DNA of 64,000 nt from Bacillota bacterium (GCA_023439505.1 JAEXNR010000043.1:1-64000); one strand, 5' to 3'. Shown: positions 15,404 through 24,382, counted from the stretch's first letter. Numbers and translations: made by a program. Notes: generated by a model not told the origin, from the letters alone.

Positions 15404-16705
15404 ATGAAAAATCAAACAATTAATTTCAAGAAAGTACTGGCATTCTTTGCGTTATGCTGTGCACTTGTGGCAGGCACTTTTCTTATTCCAGGGCCGGCAG
15501 CAGATGCCGCAACGAAAAAAACAGTAATCAGCGAGATTGAAATGACAATACCGGTAGGTAAGATGACAAGCAGTGTCTTCTGGAACAAGAATTCCTGGGA
15601 AATAGACGGAGCAAAGAAGCTCACGGTTCAAAATCCAATCAAGGGTGCAACTTATCAATATGCCTCCAGCAACTCCAAGGTAGCTGCTATCAGCAAAACC
15701 GGCGGATATGTTACAGGTGTGAAAGCAGGCAGTGCAACCATCACCTGCACACAGACCCTTAATGGTAAAAAAACTACTGTCGGCAAGTGTAAGATAACTG
15801 TAAAAAATGCTGATTTGCAAACGGATGATATGAATACATTCCCTGTCGGAAGCGATAGTTTTGATCTTGCAAACTATTATAGCTCTGACTTTGCTTTATA
15901 TACCATTGCTTATCGTAATCCAAATGCAACCTATACTTTTACATCAAGCAGTCCTGACTTTACCATTAAGGAAGTAAAATACACTTCCTCTAAGATTAAG
16001 GACGTTACGAATAATAAAGAGTACCAATCTGTTCTAAAGAGCTTTCTAGGAAATCGTTATATCTACGGTTATCAGTTCACCGCAAAGAAAGAAGGAACCT
16101 ATACCATTACCGTTAAGGAAACCCTTAATAAGAAATCCAAAACCGTCGGAAGTTTCAAAGTCGAGATCAAGGCCACCGGTATTGCACAGGCTAATGTTGA
16201 CATTATGCTAGGCGAGAAATATGATGTCTTTGGTTTACTCAGCTATCCAAAGGCCGACACACAGTATTTCTTCTTTATTAATGATTATGACGAGGCTGCA
16301 CCGGAAAATAATGCTTTGCAATTAATGAATGAAAATGGTTACTTAAGCTTATATGGAAATAAAACCGGTTCAGCGGTTGTTACCATCAAAGAAGGTACGG
16401 AAGATGGAACTTTGATTGGAACTGTTTCAATCAACGTGATTGAAGTGCCTTGTCAAAGCATATCAATGGACAAAGAATATACTACCTATGTTGGCGATTA
16501 TTTTTACATTTATTTTGAATTAGATCCATGGGAAACCACGGACAAAGTAACCATTGAGTCTGATGACCCAGAGGTATTAAAGGTATCCTATGATGAAGAA
16601 TCCCTCACTTGGATATATACTCCTTTAAAAGTTGGCAAGGCCAATGTAACCGTCAAATGCGGAAATCAAACTGCTGTAAGTACAGTAATTGTAGATGAAT
16701 GGTAA
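15404..16705 (+). CDS. Secreted bacterial Ig-like (Big2) protein
   Basis: 433 residues. A signal peptide (basic KNQTINFKK, hydrophobic VLAFFALCCALVAGTFLIPG, cleavage near ADA-AT at about 36) precedes a Big2-like domain (about 45-131) with the diagnostic YASSNSKVAAISKTGGYVTG and VKAGSATITC. Three further beta-sandwich units follow, ending with VTIESDDPEVLKVSYDEES and VGKANVTVKCG. No LPXTG, SLH or lipobox is present, so it is probably released or held by protein contacts. Big2 proteins usually act at the cell surface or in adhesion. A strong terminator follows, so it is monocistronic. Confidence 0.82.
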   Translation: MKNQTINFKKVLAFFALCCALVAGTFLIPGPAADAATKKTVISEIEMTIPVGKMTSSVFWNKNSWEIDGAKKLTVQNPIKGATYQYASSNSKVAAISKTGGYVTGVKAGSATITCTQTLNGKKTTVGKCKITVKNADLQTDDMNTFPVGSDSFDLANYYSSDFALYTIAYRNPNATYTFTSSSPDFTIKEVKYTSSKIKDVTNNKEYQSVLKSFLGNRYIYGYQFTAKKEGTYTITVKETLNKKSKTVGSFKVEIKATGIAQANVDIMLGEKYDVFGLLSYPKADTQYFFFINDYDEAAPENNALQLMNENGYLSLYGNKTGSAVVTIKEGTEDGTLIGTVSINVIEVPCQSISMDKEYTTYVGDYFYIYFELDPWETTDKVTIESDDPEVLKVSYDEESLTWIYTPLKVGKANVTVKCGNQTAVSTVIVDEW

Positions 16706-16753
16706 AATTGCTAAACTAATGAAATATGCGCCTACCTGACGCACCACGAAGAG

Positions 16754-16788
16754 AAAGGGGCCCCTTAATATGAAAGGGGCTCCTTTTT
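16754..16788. terminator. GC-rich terminator hairpin
   Basis: AAAGGGGCCCCTT pairs with AAGGGGCTCCTTT with one wobble, followed by T5 on the + strand. It separates the convergent Big2 and proline-rich genes. Confidence 0.75.
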
Positions 16789-16830
16789 GAATTTACACTT
16801 ATGATTAGATTGCCGTAGAATATGTTGTAC

Positions 16831-17385
16831 TTATACGCAGGTAAAGAAGAAAATTCTGTTTAAATTAATGCGTTGATAAACCCATCCGTTCCTTTGCCAG
16901 CGAAAGCCTTCTACCGCATTAAAGCCGATAAAGGTAGGATAAAACCAGAAATTATTTCCGTTTATCATCCAAATGTAAGTAAAACGATTCAGACAACCAT
17001 TCATATGTCTGGGCGGACGACGGTTTCTGTCCCGTTCTCCATAAGGGGAAGCAAAGCCCTCTGCGCCCCTGCCCATCTGTGGCTGTCCTTCCGACTGTGG
17101 CATCTGTGGAGTAAAGTTCGGAGGCGGTGATGGCGGCTGTCCTACGCCCCTCGGTGCTTCGGGAGTAAAATTAGGAGGTGACGGCGGGTTTTGCCCCGGT
17201 CCGCGCTGCCCCTGCGGTCCGCCTGGAGGTGTAGACGGCGGCATCGGAAATCTCCCGGGCCCAAATTGCTGGTCTTTAAGAGCATCCTGGTTTTTGAGCG
17301 CATCCTGGTTTTTAAGAGCATCCTGCTCTCTCCTATTATCATTTTGATTATAATAATTTCTAAACAAGCGAAAAATCCTTTCCAC
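16831..17385 (-). CDS. Proline-rich protein with QDALKN repeats and aromatic C-terminal domain
   Basis: 184 residues. Residues 20-40 hold three copies of a six-residue unit (QDALKN), encoded by 18-bp DNA repeats at about 17275-17335. Residues 45-118 are rich in Pro, Gly and Gln with two copies of a PPSPPNFTP-type unit. The C-terminal 60 residues (NGCLNRFTYIWMINGNNFWFYPTFIG to FRWQRNGWVYQRI) are aromatic and contain two cysteines. I recall similar C-terminal domains in clostridial proteins of unknown role; a spore-coat or surface role is only a guess. The initiating ATG lies at 17385 but has a weak ribosome site. Confidence 0.65.
   Translation of the reverse strand: MERIFRLFRNYYNQNDNRREQDALKNQDALKNQDALKDQQFGPGRFPMPPSTPPGGPQGQRGPGQNPPSPPNFTPEAPRGVGQPPSPPPNFTPQMPQSEGQPQMGRGAEGFASPYGERDRNRRPPRHMNGCLNRFTYIWMINGNNFWFYPTFIGFNAVEGFRWQRNGWVYQRINLNRIFFFTCV
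17275..17335 (-). repeat. 18-bp tandem repeat inside the proline-rich gene
   Basis: Three tandem units of GATGCTCTTAAAAACCAG with small variations encode QDALKN. Repeats of this kind change copy number by slippage without breaking the frame. Confidence 0.7.
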
Positions 17386-17459
17386 ATGAAATTTCTTATA
17401 TTATTTTATGAGCAATCATTAGAAAGGTGATTCCATAATCGATATTATTAATGGTAATC

Positions 17460-18113
17460 CTAAAACTCTTTCTTCCGATAGATTCCCAAAGAAATAACAT
17501 AGGAAATCGCCACAGCAACGATCAAAATAGCAGGTACAATAAGATAAATATGTTGTAGGAAAATTTCTCCTCCCCGAATGATCACAGCCGGTATTTTTAC
17601 TTCTCCCTTTTCTAACATCTTCTTTGTCAGCAATCCTATCATAAATGGTATCATATAAATTGCAATAAAGATCAACCTGGCCTTCTCAGAGCCTTTTTTT
17701 GTGATAATCGGTATAATAATCGTATAATATAGAATTGAAATTGCTGCTACAGCAAGGCAAATCTCTCCACCGGTAATTAAGTTATCTTTCTTTAAAATAG
17801 AATTAAGGACTACTGTAAATAACAAGCTTACTCCTGCTCCTACACCAATGAGCAATATCATTATGATATATTTACTTTTTACTATAGCATCCCTGGATAC
17901 AGGTGTTGACAGCGCAAATTCGTCCCACTTTGCCAGCTCATCATAAGAATACGTAGTAATCGTAAGTAAGGAGAATAGTAAGGTGAAGATTGAACCAAAG
18001 AATGCTGCATCCTCCTGCATATAGGCCAGGACTCCGTATAAAACGATAAACACCAGATAGATCCGTATATTTTTCTTAAGATTAATAAGATCTTTTATGA
18101 TTAAGCCTCTCAT
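17460..18113 (-). CDS. ABC-2 type transporter permease (PF13346-like)
   Basis: 217 residues with about six TM helices; the first begins IRIYLVFIVLYGVLAYM and the last is ILIVAVAISYVISLGIY. A conserved-looking cytoplasmic stretch YDELAKWDEFALSTPVSRDAIVKSKY matches ABC2_membrane_5 permeases that pair with YtrA-type GntR regulators. It starts at the same base where the upstream ATPase gene ends, so the two are translationally coupled. Partner of the ATPase in a GntR-controlled exporter; the substrate is unknown. Confidence 0.87.
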   Translation of the reverse strand: MRGLIIKDLINLKKNIRIYLVFIVLYGVLAYMQEDAAFFGSIFTLLFSLLTITTYSYDELAKWDEFALSTPVSRDAIVKSKYIIMILLIGVGAGVSLLFTVVLNSILKKDNLITGGEICLAVAAISILYYTIIIPIITKKGSEKARLIFIAIYMIPFMIGLLTKKMLEKGEVKIPAVIIRGGEIFLQHIYLIVPAILIVAVAISYVISLGIYRKKEF

Positions 18114-18976
18114 TATAATCTCCCCTTTCCTCTGCTGACAAAGAGCATAATCTCTTCAATGGATGTCTTTTCTACATGAAAATTGTAATGGTGCTTTAGG
18201 AACCTGTCCTTGTTGCGAATCATCACTTCGGCGCCAAAACTGTTCTCCCTGATCCCGACAATATAAATATTGTCAATCGTGCTAACCTCGTCTCTTTTGC
18301 AGTGAACGATGCCATATTGATAGATCAGATTATCTTTACTTTCACTGAATACGATACTGCCTTTATGAATAAAGGTAACATAATCCGCTATTTTCTCTAT
18401 GTCACTGATGATATGGGATGATAACAGAATCGTATGCTCCTCATCCTGAATAAACTCCAGAAATATATCAAGAATCTCATCTCTTACCATTGGATCCAAT
18501 CCGCTGGTCGCCTCATCCAGAATCAAAAGCTTTGAATTATGGGATAGCGCAATTGCAATGGAGAGCTTCATCTTCATACCGCGGGAAAATTCCTTTATGA
18601 TTTTATCCTTGGGCAGCTGAAACTTATTCAGATATGCCTGGTATTTTTCCTCACTCCAATTCTTATATAGATTCTTCATAATGCTGGAGATGTGCCTGAC
18701 GGTCATATTGTCATGAAGATTGCTGCCATCAAATACCACTCCGATTTCAGATTTATTCTCCATAGAGAGCTTTCTGGAATCCGCTCCCATAATCGAGATA
18801 CTTCCCCCATCAATGTGGATCAAATCAAGAATTGCCTTGATGGTCGTGGTCTTTCCCGCTCCATTCTCCCCTACAAACCCCATGATCGATCCCTTAGGAA
18901 TAGCAAAATTGATTTTATTCAGCGAAAAATTCTTATAAGTCTTTGTCAGATCTTTAATTTCAATTGCAAGCTCCAT
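18113..18976 (-). CDS. ABC transporter ATP-binding protein (YtrB-like)
   Basis: 287 residues from the ATG at 18976. Walker A is GENGAGKTTT, the signature is FSRGMKMKLSIAIAL (Arg in place of the first Gly, common in this subfamily), Walker B is LLILDEATSGLDP and the switch histidine is in LLSSHII. An in-frame TTG 18 nt upstream lies within the GAGGAGGAG ribosome site and is rejected. The gene follows the GntR regulator by 1 nt and touches the permease downstream. It energises the adjacent permease. Confidence 0.92.
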   Translation of the reverse strand: MELAIEIKDLTKTYKNFSLNKINFAIPKGSIMGFVGENGAGKTTTIKAILDLIHIDGGSISIMGADSRKLSMENKSEIGVVFDGSNLHDNMTVRHISSIMKNLYKNWSEEKYQAYLNKFQLPKDKIIKEFSRGMKMKLSIAIALSHNSKLLILDEATSGLDPMVRDEILDIFLEFIQDEEHTILLSSHIISDIEKIADYVTFIHKGSIVFSESKDNLIYQYGIVHCKRDEVSTIDNIYIVGIRENSFGAEVMIRNKDRFLKHHYNFHVEKTSIEEIMLFVSRGKGRL

Positions 18977-18977
18977 A

Positions 18978-19355
18978 CTAACGCTCCTCCTCAAATAATA
19001 TATTTAATATTTCATGTAATTCTTCCATGCTGATACCGCCTGCTTTCGCACCTGACACGGCAATACTCAAATGTTCCTCTACGATACGAAGCTGCTCTTC
19101 TCTCACGAAATCCATGTTCTTCTCAGCGATAAAGCTTCCTTTTCCAACAACGGTGTATATAAATCCATCCCGCTCCAAATCCTCATAGGCCCTTTTGGTT
19201 GTTATGACACTGATCCGCAATTCCTTTGCCAGAAGACGCATGGAAGGCAGAATGCTTCCTGCCTGCAACTCACCACTAATAATCATCTGCTTAATTTGTA
19301 AGGCTATCTGCTCATAGATCGGTTTTTCACTGGAATTGCTGATTACTATATTCAC
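18978..19355 (-). CDS. GntR-family regulator, YtrA subfamily
   Basis: 125 residues. The winged helix runs from KPIYEQIALQIKQMIISGEL through SMRLLAKELRISVITTKRAYEDLERDGFIYTVVGKGSF. The short C-terminal helix (about 85-125) is typical of YtrA proteins, which repress a following ABC transporter. I chose the GTG at 19355, 6 nt after GGGAGGTG; the longer frame to 19397 would start inside the operator. First gene of the gntR-ABC-permease operon. Confidence 0.9.
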   Translation of the reverse strand: MNIVISNSSEKPIYEQIALQIKQMIISGELQAGSILPSMRLLAKELRISVITTKRAYEDLERDGFIYTVVGKGSFIAEKNMDFVREEQLRIVEEHLSIAVSGAKAGGISMEELHEILNILFEEER

Positions 19356-19378
19356 TCCTGCACCTCCCTTGTTATATT

Positions 19379-19426
19379 GTATATATTGTCTATACACACT
19401 ATATCATCAATGTACATTCTTGTCAA
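19379..19426 (-). promoter_or_regulatory. GntR operon promoter and operator
   Basis: On the minus strand TTGACA (19421-19426) and TATAGT (19398-19403) are 17 bp apart. Immediately downstream is the dyad GTGTATA-N5-TATATAC (19379-19397). YtrA-type repressors bind such GTATA-rich dyads, so the regulator probably represses its own operon here. Confidence 0.75.
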
Positions 19427-19445
19427 ATATCATTTTATTAAAAAA

Positions 19446-19502
19446 AGACCAAAAAGAGTTCCTAAGGCTGTAGATCCTGCCTTCAAACATTCCTTTTGGT
19501 CT
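19446..19502 (-). terminator. Terminator of the symporter gene
   Basis: AGACCAAAAAG (19446-19456) pairs with 19492-19502 (one mismatch region), followed on the minus strand by T7. Confidence 0.6.
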
Positions 19503-19551
19503 AAATCAGTTTTTAATTCGTTTTTCTTTATCGTTTTAACTCAGGTATAGA

Positions 19552-20949
19552 TTACCCTCTCTTCGATAACTTCTGGGATTCTTTAATTACCACCCCACTT
19601 AACGCAATCAATGCAATTAAGTTTGGAAATGCCATCATGCCGTTAAATACATCTGCGATATTCCATACTGCATTCAGTGTCATATAAGGACCGATCAGTA
19701 CAGCGAAAATATAAAGCCAACGATAAATTAAAACCGGCTTTTGATTTCCCTTGGTTAAGTACTCCAGGCATCGCTCGCTGTAGTAATTCCAGCCGATGAT
19801 TGTTGTAAATGCAAAGAATACAAGGCAAAGCATTAAGAGAAAGGATGCCACCCACGGTGCAAAAGGAAGTCCTAATTGGAAGGCCTTTGATGTTACTGCC
19901 GCTCCTTTCAGTCCCATATCCCATGCACCTGTTACAACGATACTTAGCCCTGTCATCGTACAGATAATAATTGTATCGATGAATGTACCTGTCATGGATA
20001 CCAGACCCTGACGTGCCGGATCGTTTGTCTTCGCGGCCGCAGCAGCAATGGGAGCGCTGCCCAAACCGGATTCATTGGAAAAGATACCTCTTGCGATACC
20101 TTTCTGCATAGCAACAGCAATGGTTCCCAATGCTCCTCCGGCTACCGCCCTGATTCCAAACGCACTTTCAATGATCTCAACAATTGCTCCAGGAATAGCC
20201 TTCGCGTTGGTTACGAGTAAGATTAAACAGACTGTGACATATGCGATTGCCATAAAAGGAACAACAATCTGTGCAAATCCAGAAATACGTTTTAATCCTC
20301 CGATCAATACCAATGCTGCGCAAATTGTGATAATTGCACCTGCAATTACTACTGATATGGAATATTGATGTCCGAATAAAGAGATAACAGATGCATTATT
20401 TGGATCAAAATAATTATTTACTGCCTGTGTAATTCCGTTAATCTGAGTAAATGTTCCGATTCCCATAAGTCCCGCACATGCACCGAAAAATGCAAATACC
20501 TTAGCCAGCCAGATAAATCTTGATCCCATGCCTTTTTCAATGTAGTAAAAAGGTCCGCCAAGTACATGTCCATTCTCATCAATATGACGAAATTTAATTG
20601 CCAGAACACCTTCCGCATATTTTGTTGCCATTCCGAAAAATGCCGCGATTAACATCCAGAAAAGGGCTCCCGGACCACCGGCAACAATTGCTGTTGCAAC
20701 ACCTACGATATTACCGGTACCAATTGTTGCAGAAAGCGCCGTACAAAGAGCTGCGAAGCTGGTAACTTCGCCGGTGCCTCCTTCTTCGTTCTTTACCATA
20801 TACTTTAACGCTTTGGGAAGATGAATTACCTGAAGAAGCTTCAGACGGATGGTAAGGTAAATACCCACCGCCATAATCAGTACAATTAATGGTAACCCCC
20901 ATACAACCCCATCTAACCATGTAATAAAATCATTTACTTGTCCTAACAT
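19552..20949 (-). CDS. Sodium:alanine/glycine symporter (AGCS family)
   Basis: 465 residues, typical AGCS length, with about eleven TM helices. Family motifs include TALSATIGTGNIVGVATAI (about 69-87) and GIARGIFSNESGLGSAPIAAAA (read in part, about 285-306). It brings alanine or glycine into the cell with Na+. It is monocistronic, with its own promoter and terminator. I looked for a glycine riboswitch in its leader, because such genes often have one, and found none. Confidence 0.93.
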   Translation of the reverse strand: MLGQVNDFITWLDGVVWGLPLIVLIMAVGIYLTIRLKLLQVIHLPKALKYMVKNEEGGTGEVTSFAALCTALSATIGTGNIVGVATAIVAGGPGALFWMLIAAFFGMATKYAEGVLAIKFRHIDENGHVLGGPFYYIEKGMGSRFIWLAKVFAFFGACAGLMGIGTFTQINGITQAVNNYFDPNNASVISLFGHQYSISVVIAGAIITICAALVLIGGLKRISGFAQIVVPFMAIAYVTVCLILLVTNAKAIPGAIVEIIESAFGIRAVAGGALGTIAVAMQKGIARGIFSNESGLGSAPIAAAAAKTNDPARQGLVSMTGTFIDTIIICTMTGLSIVVTGAWDMGLKGAAVTSKAFQLGLPFAPWVASFLLMLCLVFFAFTTIIGWNYYSERCLEYLTKGNQKPVLIYRWLYIFAVLIGPYMTLNAVWNIADVFNGMMAFPNLIALIALSGVVIKESQKLSKRG

Positions 20950-20978
20950 TCTTTTATCCCTCTCTACTATATTTTTGT

Positions 20979-20996
20979 ATCAGTCGCATGACTGAT
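20979..20996 (-). promoter_or_regulatory. Leader hairpin of the symporter gene
   Basis: ATCAGTC-GCAT-GACTGAT is a perfect 7-bp stem near the expected transcript start, 30 nt before the gene. It might stabilise the mRNA or bind a regulator. Confidence 0.4.
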
Positions 20997-21016
20997 ATCG
21001 CCAAAACATAACTAAT

Positions 21017-21046
21017 ATAATATCATAGAATCAGGAACAGATGCAA
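21017..21046 (-). promoter_or_regulatory. Promoter of the symporter gene
   Basis: On the minus strand TTGCAT (21041-21046) and TATTAT (21017-21022) with an 18-bp spacer. The remaining gap up to 21345 contains relic B and the GH3 terminator. Confidence 0.5.
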
Positions 21047-21167
21047 TCTTTTTCCCGTAATTTATCTATAATTTTATATAATTCGAAAAATTATGAATAT
21101 TGAAGCTTGACAATTTAGATCATCCGATATTTAAGTCTCTCGCTAAGATGATTTATTGTATTTTACA

Positions 21168-21249
21168 ACGAAACGCCTTACACCGACATGAGTGGTTCGC
21201 CCATGCTGGATAGAGTAGGCGGGTGTGAAATCACCCACCCCGCATCATA
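21168..21249 (+). other. Degenerate element with GGCGGGTG hairpin, relic B
   Basis: The + strand reads NETPYTDMSGSPMLDRVGG to a stop, with the hairpin GGGTG/CACCC nested in GGCGGGTGTGAAATCACCC. It is more GC-rich than its surroundings. Spacing of the ACCGA, TTCGC and GGCGG blocks matches relic A near 5340-5440 on the other strand. No start codon or ribosome site. Confidence 0.35.
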
Positions 21250-21282
21250 AAAAAAGAAGAAGGGAAGCATGTCCCTTCTTCT
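21248..21282 (-). terminator. Terminator of the GH3 gene
   Basis: AGAAGAAGGGA and TCCCTTCTTCT form an 11-bp stem over 6 nt and are followed on the minus strand by T7. Confidence 0.8.
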
Positions 21283-21345
21283 CAAATCATCCACAGGTAT
21301 CTTCAACATGTGAACGATGCTTTATTATCTCCAGTATCTTCTACT

Positions 21346-23214
21346 CTAATACTTTAATCCAAATCCTACAGGAAACATAATATTATCCGTCCTGATGTCT
21401 TCTACTTTAGCGTAGTATGGCATGGGTAAGGTGCCCTTAAAACCACTCTTTCCCGTCAGTACATTTGCTACACCGTCACCTTCACTTCCAGGCAGATAGC
21501 ACATAACGATGCCATCCCACTGCTCCATATACTCGCTGATGATTACATTCCTTCCTGCTACAATACAGGCTACGGTAGGATGCCCCAGATTGCTTGCCAG
21601 TTCAATTGCTTTGGCATTACCATCAAGCCCCATCTCTTTTGTTATGCTGATATTCTCACTGTCACCCTTCCATTCTGCATAGGGCTTTTCTCCCAGGCAC
21701 AATAACGTCAGATCAGCATCCGATGCTTTCTCAGGATCAGTAATAATTGTTAGTTCATATTCCTTTGCCAGTTCATTCAAGCCGTCAAGAATTGTCTTTC
21801 CTTCCGGAATCCACTTATGACCCTTGTTTTTGGAATCCGAATTGCCAAGCCAGGTAATCGTCCAACCGCCGCATTGTACCCCAACATCATTGGCCGCAGG
21901 CCCTGTTACGAATACCTTTGCTCCCTTTTTTATCGGCAGTATCTCATTATCATTCTTTAATAATACAAGACTTTCCTCTACCAGCGTTCTGGCCAGTTCC
22001 CGGTATTCCTTGGAGCCCACACTGCCTGCTTCGGTAGTAACCTTCTCCATCATAGGGTCATCTAAAATCCCCATCTCTTTCTTTACGGTAAGGATACGAC
22101 GAACCGCATCATCTACACGCTCCATAGAGATTTTACCTTCATTTACGGCTTCAACGATGTATTTACGGCATTCCTCAAACTGGGCATCCTCCATTAACAT
22201 ATCGATCCCGGCGTTGATGGACGTAATCATCTGATCTTTCAGGTTATCCCCCGGTATATTATGAATTGAGTTCCAGTCACTGATAATAAATCCCTGAAAT
22301 CCCATGTCTTTTTTTAGTATGGATATGTATTTCTCATTGGCATGCATTTTAATGCCGTTTAAACTACTGTGGCTGATCATGATGGTCTTAATGCCGGTAT
22401 CAATTGCGGCCTGATAGACCTTTAATAACTCCTGAATTTCTTCCTCTGACAGTTTGGAATCCCCACGGTCAAGCAAACCGGCTTTCCCATCCATCGGTTC
22501 CCCTGTTCCATATAAAACATTGCCATCTGCAATAAAGTGTTTTGCACATGGGAGAATGCCCCCATCAATTAAACCCTTCGCATAAGCAGTACCAAGTTCT
22601 ATAATAAGCCCTGTTTCGGAGGAATAACTTTCATAGGTACGTCCCCATCTTGGATCCTGCGCTGCCGCCAGACACGGAGCAAAATTCCACAACATGCCGG
22701 TCAGTTTAGCCTCATTGGCTACTGCCATCCCCATCTGATAGGTCAACTCCTGATTGTTTGCAGCACCAATTCCAATATTATGGGGAAATATCACTGTACC
22801 TTCACAGGTATTTACTCCATGAACCGCATCATTTCCATAGATATAAGGAACGCCCGCCTCTGATTTCATGGCATCTTTCTGATATTTTAAAATCAGATCC
22901 TTCCATTCCGATGCATTCAATGAATTCTCGCTATAGGTGGATAAAATACTGCCATAACAGTTCTTCTTCATCATATCATCCGACACGTTATAAACCGCTC
23001 CCTGTACCATCTGTGCAGCCTTTTGATCCAACGTCAGTCTTGCAAGGATATCCTCTACCGAAGTAGTACTCTCCTTATAATCACTGTTCCCTTTTGAATC
23101 TGATGTAACGGGCGCATTCTCGGCCCCTTTCTCTGTGTTATCAACCTGCCTCCCACCGCAGCCTGACAAAAGCAGAATACAAACCATAAGTATCCCTATT
23201 AATCTTCGTCTCAT
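21346..23214 (-). CDS. Lipoprotein glycoside hydrolase family 3 (beta-glucosidase/exo-glucanase type)
   Basis: 622 residues. A lipoprotein signal ends with LLLSGCGG (lipidated Cys19), followed by a Ser/Asn/Asp linker to about 50. The GH3 TIM-barrel domain has YGNDAVHGV, DPRWGRTYESY, AKHFIADG (substrate-binding Lys-His at about 225) and the nucleophile Asp313 in IISDWNSIH. The second alpha/beta domain runs from about 395 (LVEESLVLLKNDNEILP) to VGFGLKY. It should remove glucose from the end of beta-glucans at the outer membrane face, feeding sugar uptake. Monocistronic with its own terminator. Confidence 0.92.
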   Translation of the reverse strand: MRRRLIGILMVCILLLSGCGGRQVDNTEKGAENAPVTSDSKGNSDYKESTTSVEDILARLTLDQKAAQMVQGAVYNVSDDMMKKNCYGSILSTYSENSLNASEWKDLILKYQKDAMKSEAGVPYIYGNDAVHGVNTCEGTVIFPHNIGIGAANNQELTYQMGMAVANEAKLTGMLWNFAPCLAAAQDPRWGRTYESYSSETGLIIELGTAYAKGLIDGGILPCAKHFIADGNVLYGTGEPMDGKAGLLDRGDSKLSEEEIQELLKVYQAAIDTGIKTIMISHSSLNGIKMHANEKYISILKKDMGFQGFIISDWNSIHNIPGDNLKDQMITSINAGIDMLMEDAQFEECRKYIVEAVNEGKISMERVDDAVRRILTVKKEMGILDDPMMEKVTTEAGSVGSKEYRELARTLVEESLVLLKNDNEILPIKKGAKVFVTGPAANDVGVQCGGWTITWLGNSDSKNKGHKWIPEGKTILDGLNELAKEYELTIITDPEKASDADLTLLCLGEKPYAEWKGDSENISITKEMGLDGNAKAIELASNLGHPTVACIVAGRNVIISEYMEQWDGIVMCYLPGSEGDGVANVLTGKSGFKGTLPMPYYAKVEDIRTDNIMFPVGFGLKY

Positions 23215-23582
23215 ACTTACTCTCCCTCTTTGTGATATTGTAAAGATAATGCCATTTATTACACTCTGAGACCTTTTAATCTCTGCAATAAATAGACATT
23301 CTTTCTATAATTTTACACTTAATTTGAATAATATGCAAATTTTATCGCAGTTTATATTGAATATTTTTCTCATGATTTTTACCTGAATTACTCTCTTAAT
23401 TTTTTTTCACAACGTTTATAAAATATCTATGTAAATTATTCTATCGTCTTCCTTTTAAATTTTTGAAGACAATCTCCTGATCATTTCGTTATTTTATTTG
23501 AATGAGACAGCGCTGTTTCTTTGATGAAAAAGTAAAGTACCACGTAACCAAAGCTATAACTATCATAAATTGGAGGCGTATT
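23215..23582. other. AT-rich intergenic region
   Basis: About 370 bp between divergent genes. No consensus promoter pair or coding remnant stands out. An open frame starting at 23502 runs into the small-protein gene but has no ribosome site there. Confidence 0.4.
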
Positions 23583-23714
23583 ATGAAGAATAATTCTTTG
23601 AAAGAACACAAAAAGGTATTACCTGTTATCATTGCCTGTATCCTATCCTTTACCTTAATTAAAAAATTAATTTCTTTTAAAAAAAGAGGTAAATCAGATG
23701 CTACATTAACTTAA
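23583..23714 (+). CDS. Small single-pass membrane protein, 43 aa
   Basis: ATG at 23583 follows TTGGAGGCGTATT, a good ribosome site. The product has a basic N-terminus (KNNSLKEHKK), one hydrophobic helix (VLPVIIACILSFTLI) and a Lys/Arg-rich tail (KKLISFKKRGK). It resembles small membrane proteins that modulate transporters or envelope complexes. It lies about 190 bp upstream of an ECF sigma operon in the same direction, possibly linked. Function unknown. Confidence 0.5.
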   Translation: MKNNSLKEHKKVLPVIIACILSFTLIKKLISFKKRGKSDATLT

Positions 23715-23841
23715 TATTGATACCGGTATAAAATATTTTATTTATTTTATAAAATAGTAACAAACTTGAAGATAAATACCTTATACTAACGTTGTATGTA
23801 GTGGTGAGTAATTACCGGGCCCGTGGGAGGAAGTAATTCTT

Positions 23842-23898
23842 ATGGATCAAAGAAGGGTGAAGGGAGGCGGATATCATCAGTACGGATCAATATTATGA
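23842..23898 (+). other. Short upstream ORF overlapping the sigma gene start
   Basis: ATG at 23842 after GGGAGG (23825-23830) opens 18 codons in a frame different from the sigma gene and stops within its first codons. The ribosome site for the sigma gene lies inside this ORF. It could couple translation or be fortuitous. Confidence 0.35.
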
Positions 23899-24382
23899 AT
23901 ATTTGGTTGATACCTATCAGAAATTAATATATTCTATATGTTATAAGATCGTAAGAGATTACTTTGAAGCCGAAGATCTCGCCCAGGAAACATTTTTATC
24001 CGCCTATAAGCACTTATCCACCTTTGATGGTCAATATGAAAAGGCGTGGTTATCAAGAATTGCAACCAACAAGTGTCTGGACCATCTAAAGCGGGCAGAT
24101 CGGCAAAGCATTCCCACAGATGAAGATTATTTCCTATTGCAAAAGGACAAAACACCTTCTCCGGAAGATAACGTTCTGGAGCATGAAGTAAAGGAACAAT
24201 TATACCATCGATGCAATCAACTAAAATCACCTTATAAAGAAATCTCTCTTGATTATTTTTACCGCGAAAAATCCGTTGCCGATATTGTAAATGAAAGTGG
24301 CAAAAATACCAAGACAGTGCAAACACAGATATATCGTGCAAAAGCATTGCTGCAGAAAAAGTACAGAAAGGGGGTAGATTAA
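23876..24382 (+). CDS. ECF RNA polymerase sigma factor, non-canonical start
   Basis: About 168 residues. Region 2 is DYFEAEDLAQETFLSAYKHL with the preceding LIYSICYKIVR, and region 4 is YKEISLDYFYREKSVADIVN plus the HTH KNTKTVQTQIYRAKALLQKK. The listed frame runs from ATC at 23876, 8 nt after GGGAGG. Homologues usually start with a residue set like STDQYYEYLVDTYQ, which is encoded here, but the frame has no ATG, GTG or TTG before the TTG at 23903, which has no site. So either ATC serves as start or a base error lies here. The anti-sigma gene follows 1 nt later. Confidence 0.82.
   Translation: MSTDQYYEYLVDTYQKLIYSICYKIVRDYFEAEDLAQETFLSAYKHLSTFDGQYEKAWLSRIATNKCLDHLKRADRQSIPTDEDYFLLQKDKTPSPEDNVLEHEVKEQLYHRCNQLKSPYKEISLDYFYREKSVADIVNESGKNTKTVQTQIYRAKALLQKKYRKGVD

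Noticed and set aside
16873..17430. Open frames antisense to the proline-rich gene
   Set aside because: These are mirrors of GC-rich repeat codons; the minus-strand frame has the conserved C-terminal domain.
20950..21345. Glycine riboswitch ahead of the alanine/glycine symporter
   Set aside because: No tandem glycine aptamer landmarks found; only a promoter, a small hairpin and relic B.
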